DNA of 16,523 bases, from positions 1 through 16,523 of the forward strand of contig JAITBC010000259.1 in NCBI GenBank assembly GCA_031283785.1. The letters are read 5' to 3'. The DNA is from Tannerella sp. (GTDB taxonomy: Bacteria > Bacteroidota > Bacteroidia > Bacteroidales > Tannerellaceae). Of the stretch, positions 6,588 to 14,926 are shown in pieces. A program made the position numbers and the translations under genes. Below the pieces are notes generated by a model that saw only the letters and a program-made list of their open reading frames with translations, was not told where the DNA came from and did not search any database. The first letter of the stretch is position 1; every line of letters begins with the position of its first letter.

Positions 6588-9500
6588 ATGGCAAAATTAT
6601 ATTTACCGAATAGAATTCGCAAGCGATTTCAGTTTTTTATTCTTTTTTTATCTGTTTTATGGAATGGCGCTAACGCTGTCATTGTTCAAAATAAGATTAT
6701 TTTGCAAGGCAAGGTAATTGACGAGCGTAATAATGAAACGATCATCGGCGCAAACGTTTTATTAAAAAACGGCAAGACGGATCTGGGGACAATGACGGAC
6801 ATAAACGGGCTTTTTAAATTGGAAGTCGCCTCCCTGCCTGCAACTATCGTAGTCAGTTATATCGGTTACCGTCCGCAAGAGATAGACATTTATGAAGCCG
6901 TCTCCGAAACACTTGTCATTCCACTCGTTGAAGACCTGAATTTACTGAATGAGGTGGTAGTCGTAGGGTACGGCACGCAAAAACGGGGTAATTTCACCGG
7001 TTCACTGTCTTCCGTTTCGACAGATATGTTGAAAACTACCCCGGTCAGTTCCTTTGACAATGCGTTGCAAGGGCGTGCCGCCGGGGTACAGGTGACGCAA
7101 ACATCCGGGCAACCGGGCGCCGCCATTACTATCCGTATACGCGGCGGCAACTCTATCAATGGCGGTAACGAACCATTATATGTGATAGACGGTTTTCCCG
7201 TATATAATTCGAACGGCGATATCAATGCCGGGGCGGCCAGCGGCGCAAGCATCAACGCCCTGTCGACACTCAATATGGGTGATATCGAATCAATCGACGT
7301 GCTGAAGGATGCTTCCGCGACAGCTATCTATGGCGCTCGCGGTGCCAACGGTGTCATACTGATTACGACCCGGCAGGGCAAAGTCGGGCAGAATACCGTA
7401 TCATACGACACATATTTCGGCACACAGCGGCTTGGGAAAAAGATTCCTTTGCTGACAGCCCAGCAATATGCACAACTTAAAAACGATGCCGTCACTACGT
7501 CGAATGAACAGTTCATCCTGACGGGCAAACCAAACCAGGTCAAGCAACTGCCTTTTTCCGATGCGGATATTGCCGCATTAGCGAATAACACAACAAATTG
7601 GGAAGATGCTGCTTTCCGTACAGCGCCTACGCAAAATCATCAGCTTACGGTAGCCGGCGGCGACGAAAAAACACGTTATGCCCTGTCTGCCAATTATTAT
7701 CTGCAGGAAGGCATCCTTATTCACACGGATTTCGACCGTTTGTCCGCACGTATTAACTTGGACAGAAAGATAAACAGTGCGTTGACGATTGGCGAGAACT
7801 TGACGATCAGTCAGATTCGCGCCAATGAATCGCCGGATATCATCAATAATATTCTGGCTGTCCGTCCCGATTTCCCGATATACAATGAAGACGGTTCTTT
7901 TACCTTCAAACAGCCCGGAGAAGCCGCATTAGGCAATCCGATCGCGACACTCACGCTGCAGGAAAATCTTAGCAAGACGTTTCGCGTATTGGGGAATGCA
8001 TATGCGGAATACAAATTCCTGAACGCTTTCAAGTTGCGGCTGAGCATCGGAATTGACCAATCGCATAATGACGAATTTCAATATATCCCGATCTCTCTGT
8101 ACGAAGGACAGTCGGTAAGCGGCGGAGCAGCGCAGGGCAGCAAAGCGGTATCCTCGTGGTTAAACGAGAATACGTTGAATTATAATAAACAGTTCGGCTT
8201 TCATAATATAGACGCGCTGGCAGGATATACGCAGCAACAATATTCATCGATCGGACACGTCGCCAGTCAGGGGGGCTTCACCTCCGACGATACGGGATAC
8301 TATAATCTGGGCGCCGGCGCGACCAACAAAGCGGCGTCGTCCAACTATTCGTCCTGGCAACTGGCTTCTTATCTCGGACGCTTGAATTATAACTACAAGG
8401 AGAAATATTTTGCGACGGCTACGATTCGCGCCGACGGGTCTTCCCGCTTCGGGAAGAACAACAAGTGGGGCTATTTCCCTTCGGCGGCGCTGGCATGGAC
8501 GTTGTCCAAAGAAGATTTTGTGAAGAACATACGCCCGGTCAGCAATCTGAAACTTCGTCTGAGCGCCGGTATGACGGGAAACCAGGAGATCGGCGTTTAC
8601 CAGTCCCTTTCGAACATGGCGACCTATAAATATATATTGGGCGCCAATCAGGTATCCGTCGGATACGCCCCGGGACGTATGGCAAATGACGCGCTGACAT
8701 GGGAAAAAACCGTCCAGTATGCAACGGCTCTGGATGTGGGACTGTTTAAAGACCGCCTGAGTGTGACGCTGGATTTTTACAAGAAAAGAACAAGCGATCT
8801 GTTGCTTAACGTCACGATCCCGTCGACCGTAGGCATGGGGACGATCACATCCGGCTACCTGAGAACTATGCAGAATTGCGGCGTTGTGGACAACAGCGGG
8901 GTTGAAATCACATTCAACTCGGTGAACGTCAAATCCAGAAAATTTGAATGGACGACCGACCTGGTTTTCTCCACCAACAAAAATGAGGTCATCAGCCTGG
9001 GGGAAAGCGCCGAAATAATTGAAGACCCGTTCATTGCCAAAGTAGGCGATCCTGTGGGATCGTTCTTTGTCCTGAAGACGGACGGCGTTTTCCAATCGAC
9101 GGACGATATTGCCCGTCTTCCGACCAACAAGGCCAATACGCTTCCGGGATTTCAACGCTATGTGGACGTCAATAACGACGGGACAATTTCGCAGGCCGGC
9201 GACCGAATCATTGTCGGCAGCTCGCAACCCGAGTTTATTTTCGGCCTCACGAACAGTTTATCGTATAAGATATTTGACTTGAATGTTCTCTTTCAAGGCA
9301 GCTACGGGAATAAACTGTATAATCAAACACTGGCTTACCTGAGTCAGGGCACCGGTTATACGAATGCTACGACCCGCTTACTGGACAGATGGAGGCCGGA
9401 TCACGAAAATACGACCGTACAGCGGGCAATGGAAGACCCGGCGATCGTACCCTCGGATATCTACATCGAAGACGGGTCGTACGTAAGGCTCAAAAATATC

Positions 9501-9719
9501 ACCTTCGGAGTAAGCATACCGCCGAAATTATTAAAAAAACTGTTGATAAAACAGCTGCGATTCTATGTTTCCGCCCAAAACCTTTTTACCTGGACAAATT
9601 ACAGCGGATTTGATCCCGAAGCCAGCAAGAACGAACAGAACACATTGACTTACGGACGCGACAACAACGTCTATCCTGTCAGTAAGACCGTGCTCGGCGG
9701 ATTAAGCATTACATTTTAA
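6588..9719 (+). CDS. SusC/RagA-family TonB-linked outer-membrane transporter
   Basis: 1043 residues, normal SusC length. An N-terminal signal peptide (hydrophobic FFILFLSVLW, probable cut after GANA at residue 30) is followed by a carboxypeptidase-regulatory-like domain at about 38-115 (GKVIDERNNETIIGANVLLK, GTMTDINGLFKL, VSYIGY). The SusC/RagA signature NEVVVVGYGTQKR is at 121-133. The plug domain spans about 135-265, with PLYVIDGFPV, DIESIDVLKDASATAIYG and NGVILITTRQGK. The rest is the beta barrel, ending in the terminal Phe (LGGLSITF) typical of outer-membrane proteins. It imports oligosaccharides across the outer membrane using TonB energy, with the SusD partner encoded 25 bp downstream. 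The neighbouring sulfatases point to a sulfated glycan as substrate. The reading frame is intact. The specific ligand cannot be read from sequence. Confidence 0.95.
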   Translation: MAKLYLPNRIRKRFQFFILFLSVLWNGANAVIVQNKIILQGKVIDERNNETIIGANVLLKNGKTDLGTMTDINGLFKLEVASLPATIVVSYIGYRPQEIDIYEAVSETLVIPLVEDLNLLNEVVVVGYGTQKRGNFTGSLSSVSTDMLKTTPVSSFDNALQGRAAGVQVTQTSGQPGAAITIRIRGGNSINGGNEPLYVIDGFPVYNSNGDINAGAASGASINALSTLNMGDIESIDVLKDASATAIYGARGANGVILITTRQGKVGQNTVSYDTYFGTQRLGKKIPLLTAQQYAQLKNDAVTTSNEQFILTGKPNQVKQLPFSDADIAALANNTTNWEDAAFRTAPTQNHQLTVAGGDEKTRYALSANYYLQEGILIHTDFDRLSARINLDRKINSALTIGENLTISQIRANESPDIINNILAVRPDFPIYNEDGSFTFKQPGEAALGNPIATLTLQENLSKTFRVLGNAYAEYKFLNAFKLRLSIGIDQSHNDEFQYIPISLYEGQSVSGGAAQGSKAVSSWLNENTLNYNKQFGFHNIDALAGYTQQQYSSIGHVASQGGFTSDDTGYYNLGAGATNKAASSNYSSWQLASYLGRLNYNYKEKYFATATIRADGSSRFGKNNKWGYFPSAALAWTLSKEDFVKNIRPVSNLKLRLSAGMTGNQEIGVYQSLSNMATYKYILGANQVSVGYAPGRMANDALTWEKTVQYATALDVGLFKDRLSVTLDFYKKRTSDLLLNVTIPSTVGMGTITSGYLRTMQNCGVVDNSGVEITFNSVNVKSRKFEWTTDLVFSTNKNEVISLGESAEIIEDPFIAKVGDPVGSFFVLKTDGVFQSTDDIARLPTNKANTLPGFQRYVDVNNDGTISQAGDRIIVGSSQPEFIFGLTNSLSYKIFDLNVLFQGSYGNKLYNQTLAYLSQGTGYTNATTRLLDRWRPDHENTTVQRAMEDPAIVPSDIYIEDGSYVRLKNITFGVSIPPKLLKKLLIKQLRFYVSAQNLFTWTNYSGFDPEASKNEQNTLTYGRDNNVYPVSKTVLGGLSITF

Positions 9720-9744
9720 TTTACCCCGTAAAAATAATAAACGT

Positions 9745-11319
9745 ATGAAAAGGTACAGTATTTCTTTTTTACACATTTTCCTTTTTCAGACTGCATTGTC
9801 CATGCTATCATCCTGCACATCGCTGGATGAAGACCCGAAAACTTTCATCTCGTCCGAGCAGTATTACCGGAACATTGTCGACGCCAAAGCTGCCGTCACG
9901 GCCGTATATTGGGGATTAAACAGTTCGGGACAGACGCCCTACAATATCTTATTTGAAACAGGACAGGAGTTTATGGCTGATGACATTAAGATGGGGCCGG
10001 GCGCAACGAACCCCGACGTGAAAGCGCAATCCACACTCGACCATTCGCCATCTACACTCCGCGTCCGCGAGATATGGCAACAGCATTATGCCGCCATCAC
10101 CAAGGCTAATATTGCGATTGACAGGATTCCGACGATTCCTGCCGCTACCGCCACAGAAGAGAAATGGCTGAAACATTACATTGCGGAAGCCAAATTCCTG
10201 CGAGGATTGTATTATTTCAATCTGGTACGCCTTTTCGGAAGTGTCCCGCTCATATTGCATGAAACACGGACATTGGACGGAGATGCGATCCTGCTGGAAA
10301 GAGACCCTGCATCCACAGTCTACGACCAGGTAATACGGGATTTCACCGAAGCCGCACAAGACCTGGAATGGTATTTCCTGCCGACGGACGAAAATGCCGG
10401 TCGCGCCAATGCCGCCTCTGCCGAAGCGTTCCTTGCCCTGACATATTTAACCCTGGCGAATGTCAGCCTGGACGACAACCGGCGGGCTGCCGATATTTCC
10501 GTCATTCCTGACCGTGAAGAACTGCTTCGAAAATCTATCGAACATTCCAATAACATAATCAACCGTCCGAACCGGTATTATGATTTGTTTGAAGACTATA
10601 CGGATGTATTTAAAAAATCATCGAAGAACGGAAAGGAACATCTCTTTTCCGCACAGTTCAGTTCCTCCACGCTGGCGAACGGTAACGGATGGGGGCAGCG
10701 AACGACTCCTTTGGGTATCAAAGGGGCGAACGGGAATTTTTCGAGCGAACCGACGACCGACCTGATTAGCAGGTATAACAGCACAGACAAACGATGGACG
10801 ACATTCTTCACGACATCCTATACTATCGGCGGTGTGACGACGGTAATCGATCCGCTCCAAAATGACGGTTGCGGCGTCGCCTGCACCAAATATTTCGACC
10901 CCGACGTACCCACCATGCTGGGACAATCCGGCATCAACGTACCGATCATCCGCTACGCGGAAGTATTGTTGAATAATGCGGAAGCCAATAACGAACTTTA
11001 TGGGCCGAACGAAGATGCTTACCGCGACTACAATGCCATCCGCCGGCGTGCCGGCGTGCCGGAATTTGCCGCCGGCAGCCTGACAAAAGATCAGTTCCGC
11101 GATTCGCTATATTTAGACAGGAGGCTGGAACTGAATTTCGAATATCATCGATGGTTCGACCTGATACGCCAAATCGACAAGGACGGCAATCATATCATGG
11201 TGAAAACATTGAATGATTTCGGGAAGCCCAGCGCCAATGACAGGCATTACCTGTATCCCATTCCGCAAAACGAACGGGATATGAATCCCAAGCTGACGCA
11301 AAACCCCGGATGGAATTAA
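9745..11319 (+). CDS. SusD/RagB-family glycan-binding lipoprotein
   Basis: 524 residues, usual SusD length. The N-terminus is a lipoprotein signal: hydrophobic FLHIFLFQTALSM, then LSSC with Cys24 as the lipidated residue. It is followed by TSLDED, an acidic stretch of the kind that directs Bacteroidota lipoproteins to the cell surface. SusD-like alpha-helical repeats follow, including the AEAKFLRGLYYFNLVRLFG segment (about 146-164). The C-terminal region carries typical motifs: IRYAEVLLNNAEA, YNAIRRRAGVP, RRLELNFEYHRWFDLIR and the closing YLYPIPQNE plus NPGWN. It caps the SusC barrel and captures glycan. It starts 25 bp after susC and is surely co-transcribed. A terminator-like hairpin and repeats lie between it and the sulfatase genes. 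Confidence 0.95.
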   Translation: MKRYSISFLHIFLFQTALSMLSSCTSLDEDPKTFISSEQYYRNIVDAKAAVTAVYWGLNSSGQTPYNILFETGQEFMADDIKMGPGATNPDVKAQSTLDHSPSTLRVREIWQQHYAAITKANIAIDRIPTIPAATATEEKWLKHYIAEAKFLRGLYYFNLVRLFGSVPLILHETRTLDGDAILLERDPASTVYDQVIRDFTEAAQDLEWYFLPTDENAGRANAASAEAFLALTYLTLANVSLDDNRRAADISVIPDREELLRKSIEHSNNIINRPNRYYDLFEDYTDVFKKSSKNGKEHLFSAQFSSSTLANGNGWGQRTTPLGIKGANGNFSSEPTTDLISRYNSTDKRWTTFFTTSYTIGGVTTVIDPLQNDGCGVACTKYFDPDVPTMLGQSGINVPIIRYAEVLLNNAEANNELYGPNEDAYRDYNAIRRRAGVPEFAAGSLTKDQFRDSLYLDRRLELNFEYHRWFDLIRQIDKDGNHIMVKTLNDFGKPSANDRHYLYPIPQNERDMNPKLTQNPGWN

Positions 11320-11330
11320 AATAAACAGTT

Positions 11331-11408
11331 ATGCGCGATTATCAAATTTACAGCATCACCGTCGGCGGACAGCATCCGGTTTGGATTCCGGCCGTCTGCG
11401 TCCCGTAA
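11331..11408 (+). CDS. Very short ORF directly after susD (25 aa, doubtful)
   Basis: An ATG 11 nt after the susD stop opens a 25-codon frame that starts MRDYQIYSITVGG and runs into the first repeat unit, ending in AVCVP before TAA. It is recognisable only as a short frame: no known family, no signal peptide and no Shine-Dalgarno site. Its second half is simply the translation of the repeat, so it may be chance. It is recorded because small translated ORFs downstream of susD would be easily missed. Confidence 0.2.
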   Translation: MRDYQIYSITVGGQHPVWIPAVCVP

Positions 11409-11527
11409 GGATACAATCCGGACTGGATGCCCACTTTCCGGACGGACGCACTTCGGACAGGATTCCGAGCGTCCGCATCCCGGAAGGTCACCATCCGGAC
11501 AGGATTACCAACTTCCGGGTGCCGGAA
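11374..11527. repeat. Imperfect 77-bp tandem duplication built from related 42- and 35-bp units
   Basis: Four related GC-rich units each begin with a variant of ATCCGGACAGGATT: 11374-11415 (42 bp), 11416-11450 (35 bp), 11451-11492 (42 bp) and 11493-11527 (35 bp). Units 1 and 3 align without gaps over 42 bp with 29 identities, and units 2 and 4 match best at their first halves (ATCCGGAC-GGAT). The block is therefore two copies of a 77-bp element. It lies between susD and the first sulfatase gene and is much more GC-rich than its immediate flanks. The last unit ends in a hairpin followed by T residues. The origin and dispersal of the element in the genome are unknown. Confidence 0.65.
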
Positions 11528-11534
11528 AGTTTTT
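11511..11534 (+). terminator. Terminator-like hairpin between susD and the sulfatase genes
   Basis: TTCCGG (11513-11518) and CCGGAA (11522-11527) form a GC-rich 6-bp stem with a GTG loop, extended by a C-G pair past a bulged A. TTTTT follows at 11530-11534. It is formed by the end of the last repeat unit. It could end or attenuate susCD transcription before the sulfatases. Confidence 0.5.
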
Positions 11535-11584
11535 CCGCGTGGAGAAATACTCAATTTTTTGAACTAAAATAACAACAATTTTTT

Positions 11585-13435
11585 ATGGACAAGAACAATT
11601 TAAAAACAGGTATCCTTCCGTTGACACTGATCGGAGGGGTCGCTTTGAACGTCGGCACAGTAACTGCCCAAAATCAGCAACCCTTTCAAGGGAAGATCGG
11701 TAAAACCTATGCAACCTCTACCGAGGCGTGGACGGCCAATCAGAAAGCGTCCAAAGACGCGCCGAATGTAGTATGGATATTGATAGATGATGTAGGCTTT
11801 GGAGCGGCCAGCGTGTTTGGCGGCCTGATTCAAACGCCGAATCTGGAAAACCTGGCCAATCAGGGATTGCGCTATACCAATTTCCATACCTGCGCCATCA
11901 GTGCGCCCACACGTGCGGCCTTGCTAACCGGACGCAATTCACATGCCGTTCACATGGGAGGGTTTGGTCATGCCGCCATGTCGGCCGGATTTCCAGGCTG
12001 GGACGGCCGGATCCCTTCTGAAGCAGGCACCATTGCCGAAGTATTGCGTGACCATGGATACGGTACCTTTGCCGTGGGCAAATACGGAATCGTTCCTGAT
12101 GCGGATGTGACGGACGCAGGACCATTCGACCGTTGGCCGTCGGGCAAGGGATTTGATCATTTCTTCGGATTTCTTGGTTCGGCAACCGACCAGTACAAAC
12201 CGGATTTGGTAGAAGACAACGCCCACGTTACACCCGACGGGCGTCATTTGAGCGCCCAAATTACCGACAAGGCCATCGGTTTCATCACCCGCCTGAAAAC
12301 GGCAGCGCCCGATAAACCGTTCTTTTTATACTATGCTCCCGGTGCCACCCATTCGCCCCATCAGGTAGCCAGGGAATGGAGCGACAAATACAAAGGGAAG
12401 TTCGATGAAGGCTGGGATGTATATCGCGAAAGAGTCATTGAACGCCAGAAGAAATTAGGCGTCATTCCCGCCAATGCCCAGTTGCCCGCCCGCGAGTCGC
12501 GGCTGGAAGCATGGGACAGCCTTACGCCCGACCAGAAAAAACTGTATGCGCGGTTTTTTGAAAATTATGCCGGTTATCTGGAATATACCGATTACGAAAT
12601 CGGACGACTTATAAACTATCTAAGGCAATCGAGACAGTTGGACAATACGGCCATTTTCGTTATTATCGGCGACAATGGGGCGAGCAAGGAAGGCAACTTT
12701 GACGGGACAGTTTCGAGATTGACTGCCGGTAAAACGAGAGACGCCATCATTGAATACAACCTGCACAACATCGACCTGATCGGAACGCCGGAATCCAGCG
12801 TCAATTACCCGCTGGCATGGGCACAGGCTGCAAATACGCCTTTCAAATACTGGAAACAGGATGCTCACAGCGAAGGCGGAACTCATAACCCGCTGATTGT
12901 ATACTATCCGAAGGGTGTCAAGGAAAAGGGCGGCATTCGCAATCAGTACGGACATGTCATTGACCTGTTACCGACCACCACCGACCTGATCGGCATCAAG
13001 CAGCCGGAATACATCCGCGGCATCAAACAGGATCCGATCCACGGCACATCGATGTTCTATTCCTTTAACGACGCACAGGCAGCCTCACGGCACACCTTGC
13101 AGCATTATTACATCTTCGGTTCCCGTTCGCTCTACAAGGACGGATGGAAAGCTGCAACAGCTCACCGTCCGGATGTAATCGACTTGACTCTGAATCCGCA
13201 GGATCCGGCATACAAGCCCGACCCTGACCGTTTCGAAAAGGACGTATGGGAACTGTACGACCTTAACAATGATTTCAATGAATTGACTAATCTGGCAGAG
13301 AAATATCCCGAGAAACTGAAGGAACTCAAAACCCTGTTTGACCGTCAGGCCGAGAAATACAATCTGTATCCCCTTATAGACCGGTATGATCTCCAGATAA
13401 GCGTGCAACGCAGGCGACAAGCTGCTGTCAGGTAA
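11585..13435 (+). CDS. Arylsulfatase-type S1 sulfatase, serine type, GKYG variant
   Basis: 616 residues with a signal peptide (hydrophobic LPLTLIGGVALNV, probable cut after VTA at about residue 28), hence periplasmic or secreted. The S1 sulfatase fold is shown by the N-terminal metal ligands in WILIDDVGFG (Asp68, Asp69), the formylglycine motif SAPTRAALLTGR with Ser106 at the modified position, a HSPH segment (256-259) and IIGDNG (Asp363, Asn364). The long form with a KYKGKFDEGWD and LGVIPANAQLP region resembles the large arylsulfatases of the Pseudomonas type (likely S1_4). Where most S1 enzymes have GKWH, this one has GKYG (165-168), so the usual active-site His is absent. It needs maturation of Ser to formylglycine by an anSME enzyme. 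It begins 50 bp after the terminator-like hairpin, with 15 bp to the next sulfatase gene. It would remove sulfate from a glycan; the substrate is unknown. Confidence 0.88.
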   Translation: MDKNNLKTGILPLTLIGGVALNVGTVTAQNQQPFQGKIGKTYATSTEAWTANQKASKDAPNVVWILIDDVGFGAASVFGGLIQTPNLENLANQGLRYTNFHTCAISAPTRAALLTGRNSHAVHMGGFGHAAMSAGFPGWDGRIPSEAGTIAEVLRDHGYGTFAVGKYGIVPDADVTDAGPFDRWPSGKGFDHFFGFLGSATDQYKPDLVEDNAHVTPDGRHLSAQITDKAIGFITRLKTAAPDKPFFLYYAPGATHSPHQVAREWSDKYKGKFDEGWDVYRERVIERQKKLGVIPANAQLPARESRLEAWDSLTPDQKKLYARFFENYAGYLEYTDYEIGRLINYLRQSRQLDNTAIFVIIGDNGASKEGNFDGTVSRLTAGKTRDAIIEYNLHNIDLIGTPESSVNYPLAWAQAANTPFKYWKQDAHSEGGTHNPLIVYYPKGVKEKGGIRNQYGHVIDLLPTTTDLIGIKQPEYIRGIKQDPIHGTSMFYSFNDAQAASRHTLQHYYIFGSRSLYKDGWKAATAHRPDVIDLTLNPQDPAYKPDPDRFEKDVWELYDLNNDFNELTNLAEKYPEKLKELKTLFDRQAEKYNLYPLIDRYDLQISVQRRRQAAVR

Positions 13436-13450
13436 CCTTTCCGGGATTTT

Positions 13451-14881
13451 ATGAAACAGTTTATATGCAACAGAAACCTCGGACTGCTATCATCCACCTT
13501 TATATTTGGAGGATGCACGGCAGTACAGTCTCCTCCCGAAAATGTTCGGCAACCGAATATTATATTTGTGGTGTCGGACGACCACAGCGCTCCTTTTTTG
13601 GGTTGTTACGGCGACCCGAATGTGAAAACGCCGAACATAGATCGCCTGGCAAAAGAAGGTATCCTGTTCCGGAACGCCTATACGACGGCTCCGCAAAGCG
13701 TACCTTCACGGGCGTCGCTGATGACCGGCCGCTCGGTAGTGGACGTGCGGATGACCCGTTTTTCAGCTCCCTTGCCGGCAGATATCGTCAGCTATCCCGA
13801 ATTGTTGCGGACGGCAGGATATTATACCGGAATCTGCGGACGGACGTTCCACCTCGACGGATCGCGTGTCCCGCCGGAAACAGAAACCGTCTTTCAGGAA
13901 TACGGCCTGCGAACATTTGAAAAAAGAGTTGATTATCTTCGTCAGGGACAGAGCAAAGAGGCGCTGGGACAATTCATCGAATTTATTGAACAGGCGCCTG
14001 AAAACAAACCGTTCTTTATCCAGATCGGATATAATGAACCGCACCGGATTTTCGATGCTTCGGATTTTGAGCCGGCTCCCTCCTCGCTTGAGTTGCCGAC
14101 AGGTTGGCCGGATATTCCCGAATTACGGAAAGACTTTGCCGGTTATTACGGCGAAATACAAAGACTGGACGTCTATATCGGTCAGCTTTTGGATGAACTG
14201 GATAAACGGGGATTAACCGAAAATACGCTGGTGGTCTTCATCGGTGATAATGGCGGCGCACTGTTACGCGGTAAAGGGACGTTAAACGAACTGGGCCTTC
14301 ATGTGCCGCTGTTAGCTCGCTGGCCTGGGAAAATCACGCCGGGAAGCGTCTCCAATGCGCTGATTTCGGGGGAAGATATCGCGCCGACATTCCTGGAAAT
14401 AGCCGGAAGCGACATTCCCGCCGAAATAACGGGCAAAAGTTTTGCGCCGGCATTTACAGACAGTTTATTCAGCGCACACACGTATATCTTTGCGGAAAGA
14501 GGCGCCCATGGACACGGATTGCCGAACAACAGCGCCGAGTTTGATTTGGGACGTACCGTTTTCTCTAAAGAATACAAGTTGATATACAATGCGTTATGGC
14601 AACTCCCATACTGGCCTGTGGATTTCGCTAATCAACCGTTCTGGCTGAAACTGCAGGAACAAAACGAAAACGGAACGCTGGATGCTCGATACCGACAATT
14701 ATTCTTCTCGGAACACCGTCCGATATTCGAGTTTTACGACCGTATAAACGATCCTTACGAACTGAATAATCTGGCCGGTAACCAGGCTTATGCGGAACAG
14801 GAGCATGCTTTAAAGGCGGAATTGCAGAAATGGATGATCCTGAACCGCGATTTCATCCCCCTGCCCATCCCTCCGAAATAA
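13451..14881 (+). CDS. S1 sulfatase, serine type, probable lipoprotein
   Basis: 476 residues. The N-terminus LLSSTFIFGGC suggests lipoprotein processing at Cys22, though the lipobox (FGGC) is not ideal. Sulfatase signatures are metal ligands in FVVSDDHSAPFLGCYG (Asp43, Asp44), the maturation motif SVPSRASLMTGR with Ser83 as the formylglycine precursor, CGRTFHLDG (129-137, in place of GKWH, keeping the His), IGYNEPH and FIGDNGG near the middle. RGKGTLNELGLHVPLLARWPG supplies the C-terminal Lys region. The DDHSAPFLGCYG start and GRTFHLDG segment resemble the sulfamidase-like S1_8 group, a tentative placement. The C-terminal YDRINDPYELNNLAG is typical of sulfatases. It lies 15 bp after the first sulfatase and 45 bp before the third, clearly in one operon. 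Substrate unknown; N- or O-sulfated sugar residues are both possible. Confidence 0.87.
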   Translation: MKQFICNRNLGLLSSTFIFGGCTAVQSPPENVRQPNIIFVVSDDHSAPFLGCYGDPNVKTPNIDRLAKEGILFRNAYTTAPQSVPSRASLMTGRSVVDVRMTRFSAPLPADIVSYPELLRTAGYYTGICGRTFHLDGSRVPPETETVFQEYGLRTFEKRVDYLRQGQSKEALGQFIEFIEQAPENKPFFIQIGYNEPHRIFDASDFEPAPSSLELPTGWPDIPELRKDFAGYYGEIQRLDVYIGQLLDELDKRGLTENTLVVFIGDNGGALLRGKGTLNELGLHVPLLARWPGKITPGSVSNALISGEDIAPTFLEIAGSDIPAEITGKSFAPAFTDSLFSAHTYIFAERGAHGHGLPNNSAEFDLGRTVFSKEYKLIYNALWQLPYWPVDFANQPFWLKLQEQNENGTLDARYRQLFFSEHRPIFEFYDRINDPYELNNLAGNQAYAEQEHALKAELQKWMILNRDFIPLPIPPK

Positions 14882-14926
14882 TTAACGATAAGTCATGTAC
14901 AGCAATGAATGATAAAAATTAATTTT

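Noticed and set aside
8244..9227. A 327-codon open frame on the minus strand inside susC
   Set aside because: It lies wholly within the intact, well-matched susC frame on the other strand and has no recognisable motifs; it is a shadow of GC-biased coding sequence.
11374..11527. CRISPR array
   Set aside because: Units are degenerate and directly abutting, with 42/35-bp alternation and no unique spacers; no cas genes nearby.
11348..11554. A 68-codon minus-strand frame across the repeat block
   Set aside because: Its peptide only reflects the repeat (NPVR-type units), with no family or start signal. A plus-strand frame at 11381-11572 is equally open, so openness here is a result of repeat composition.
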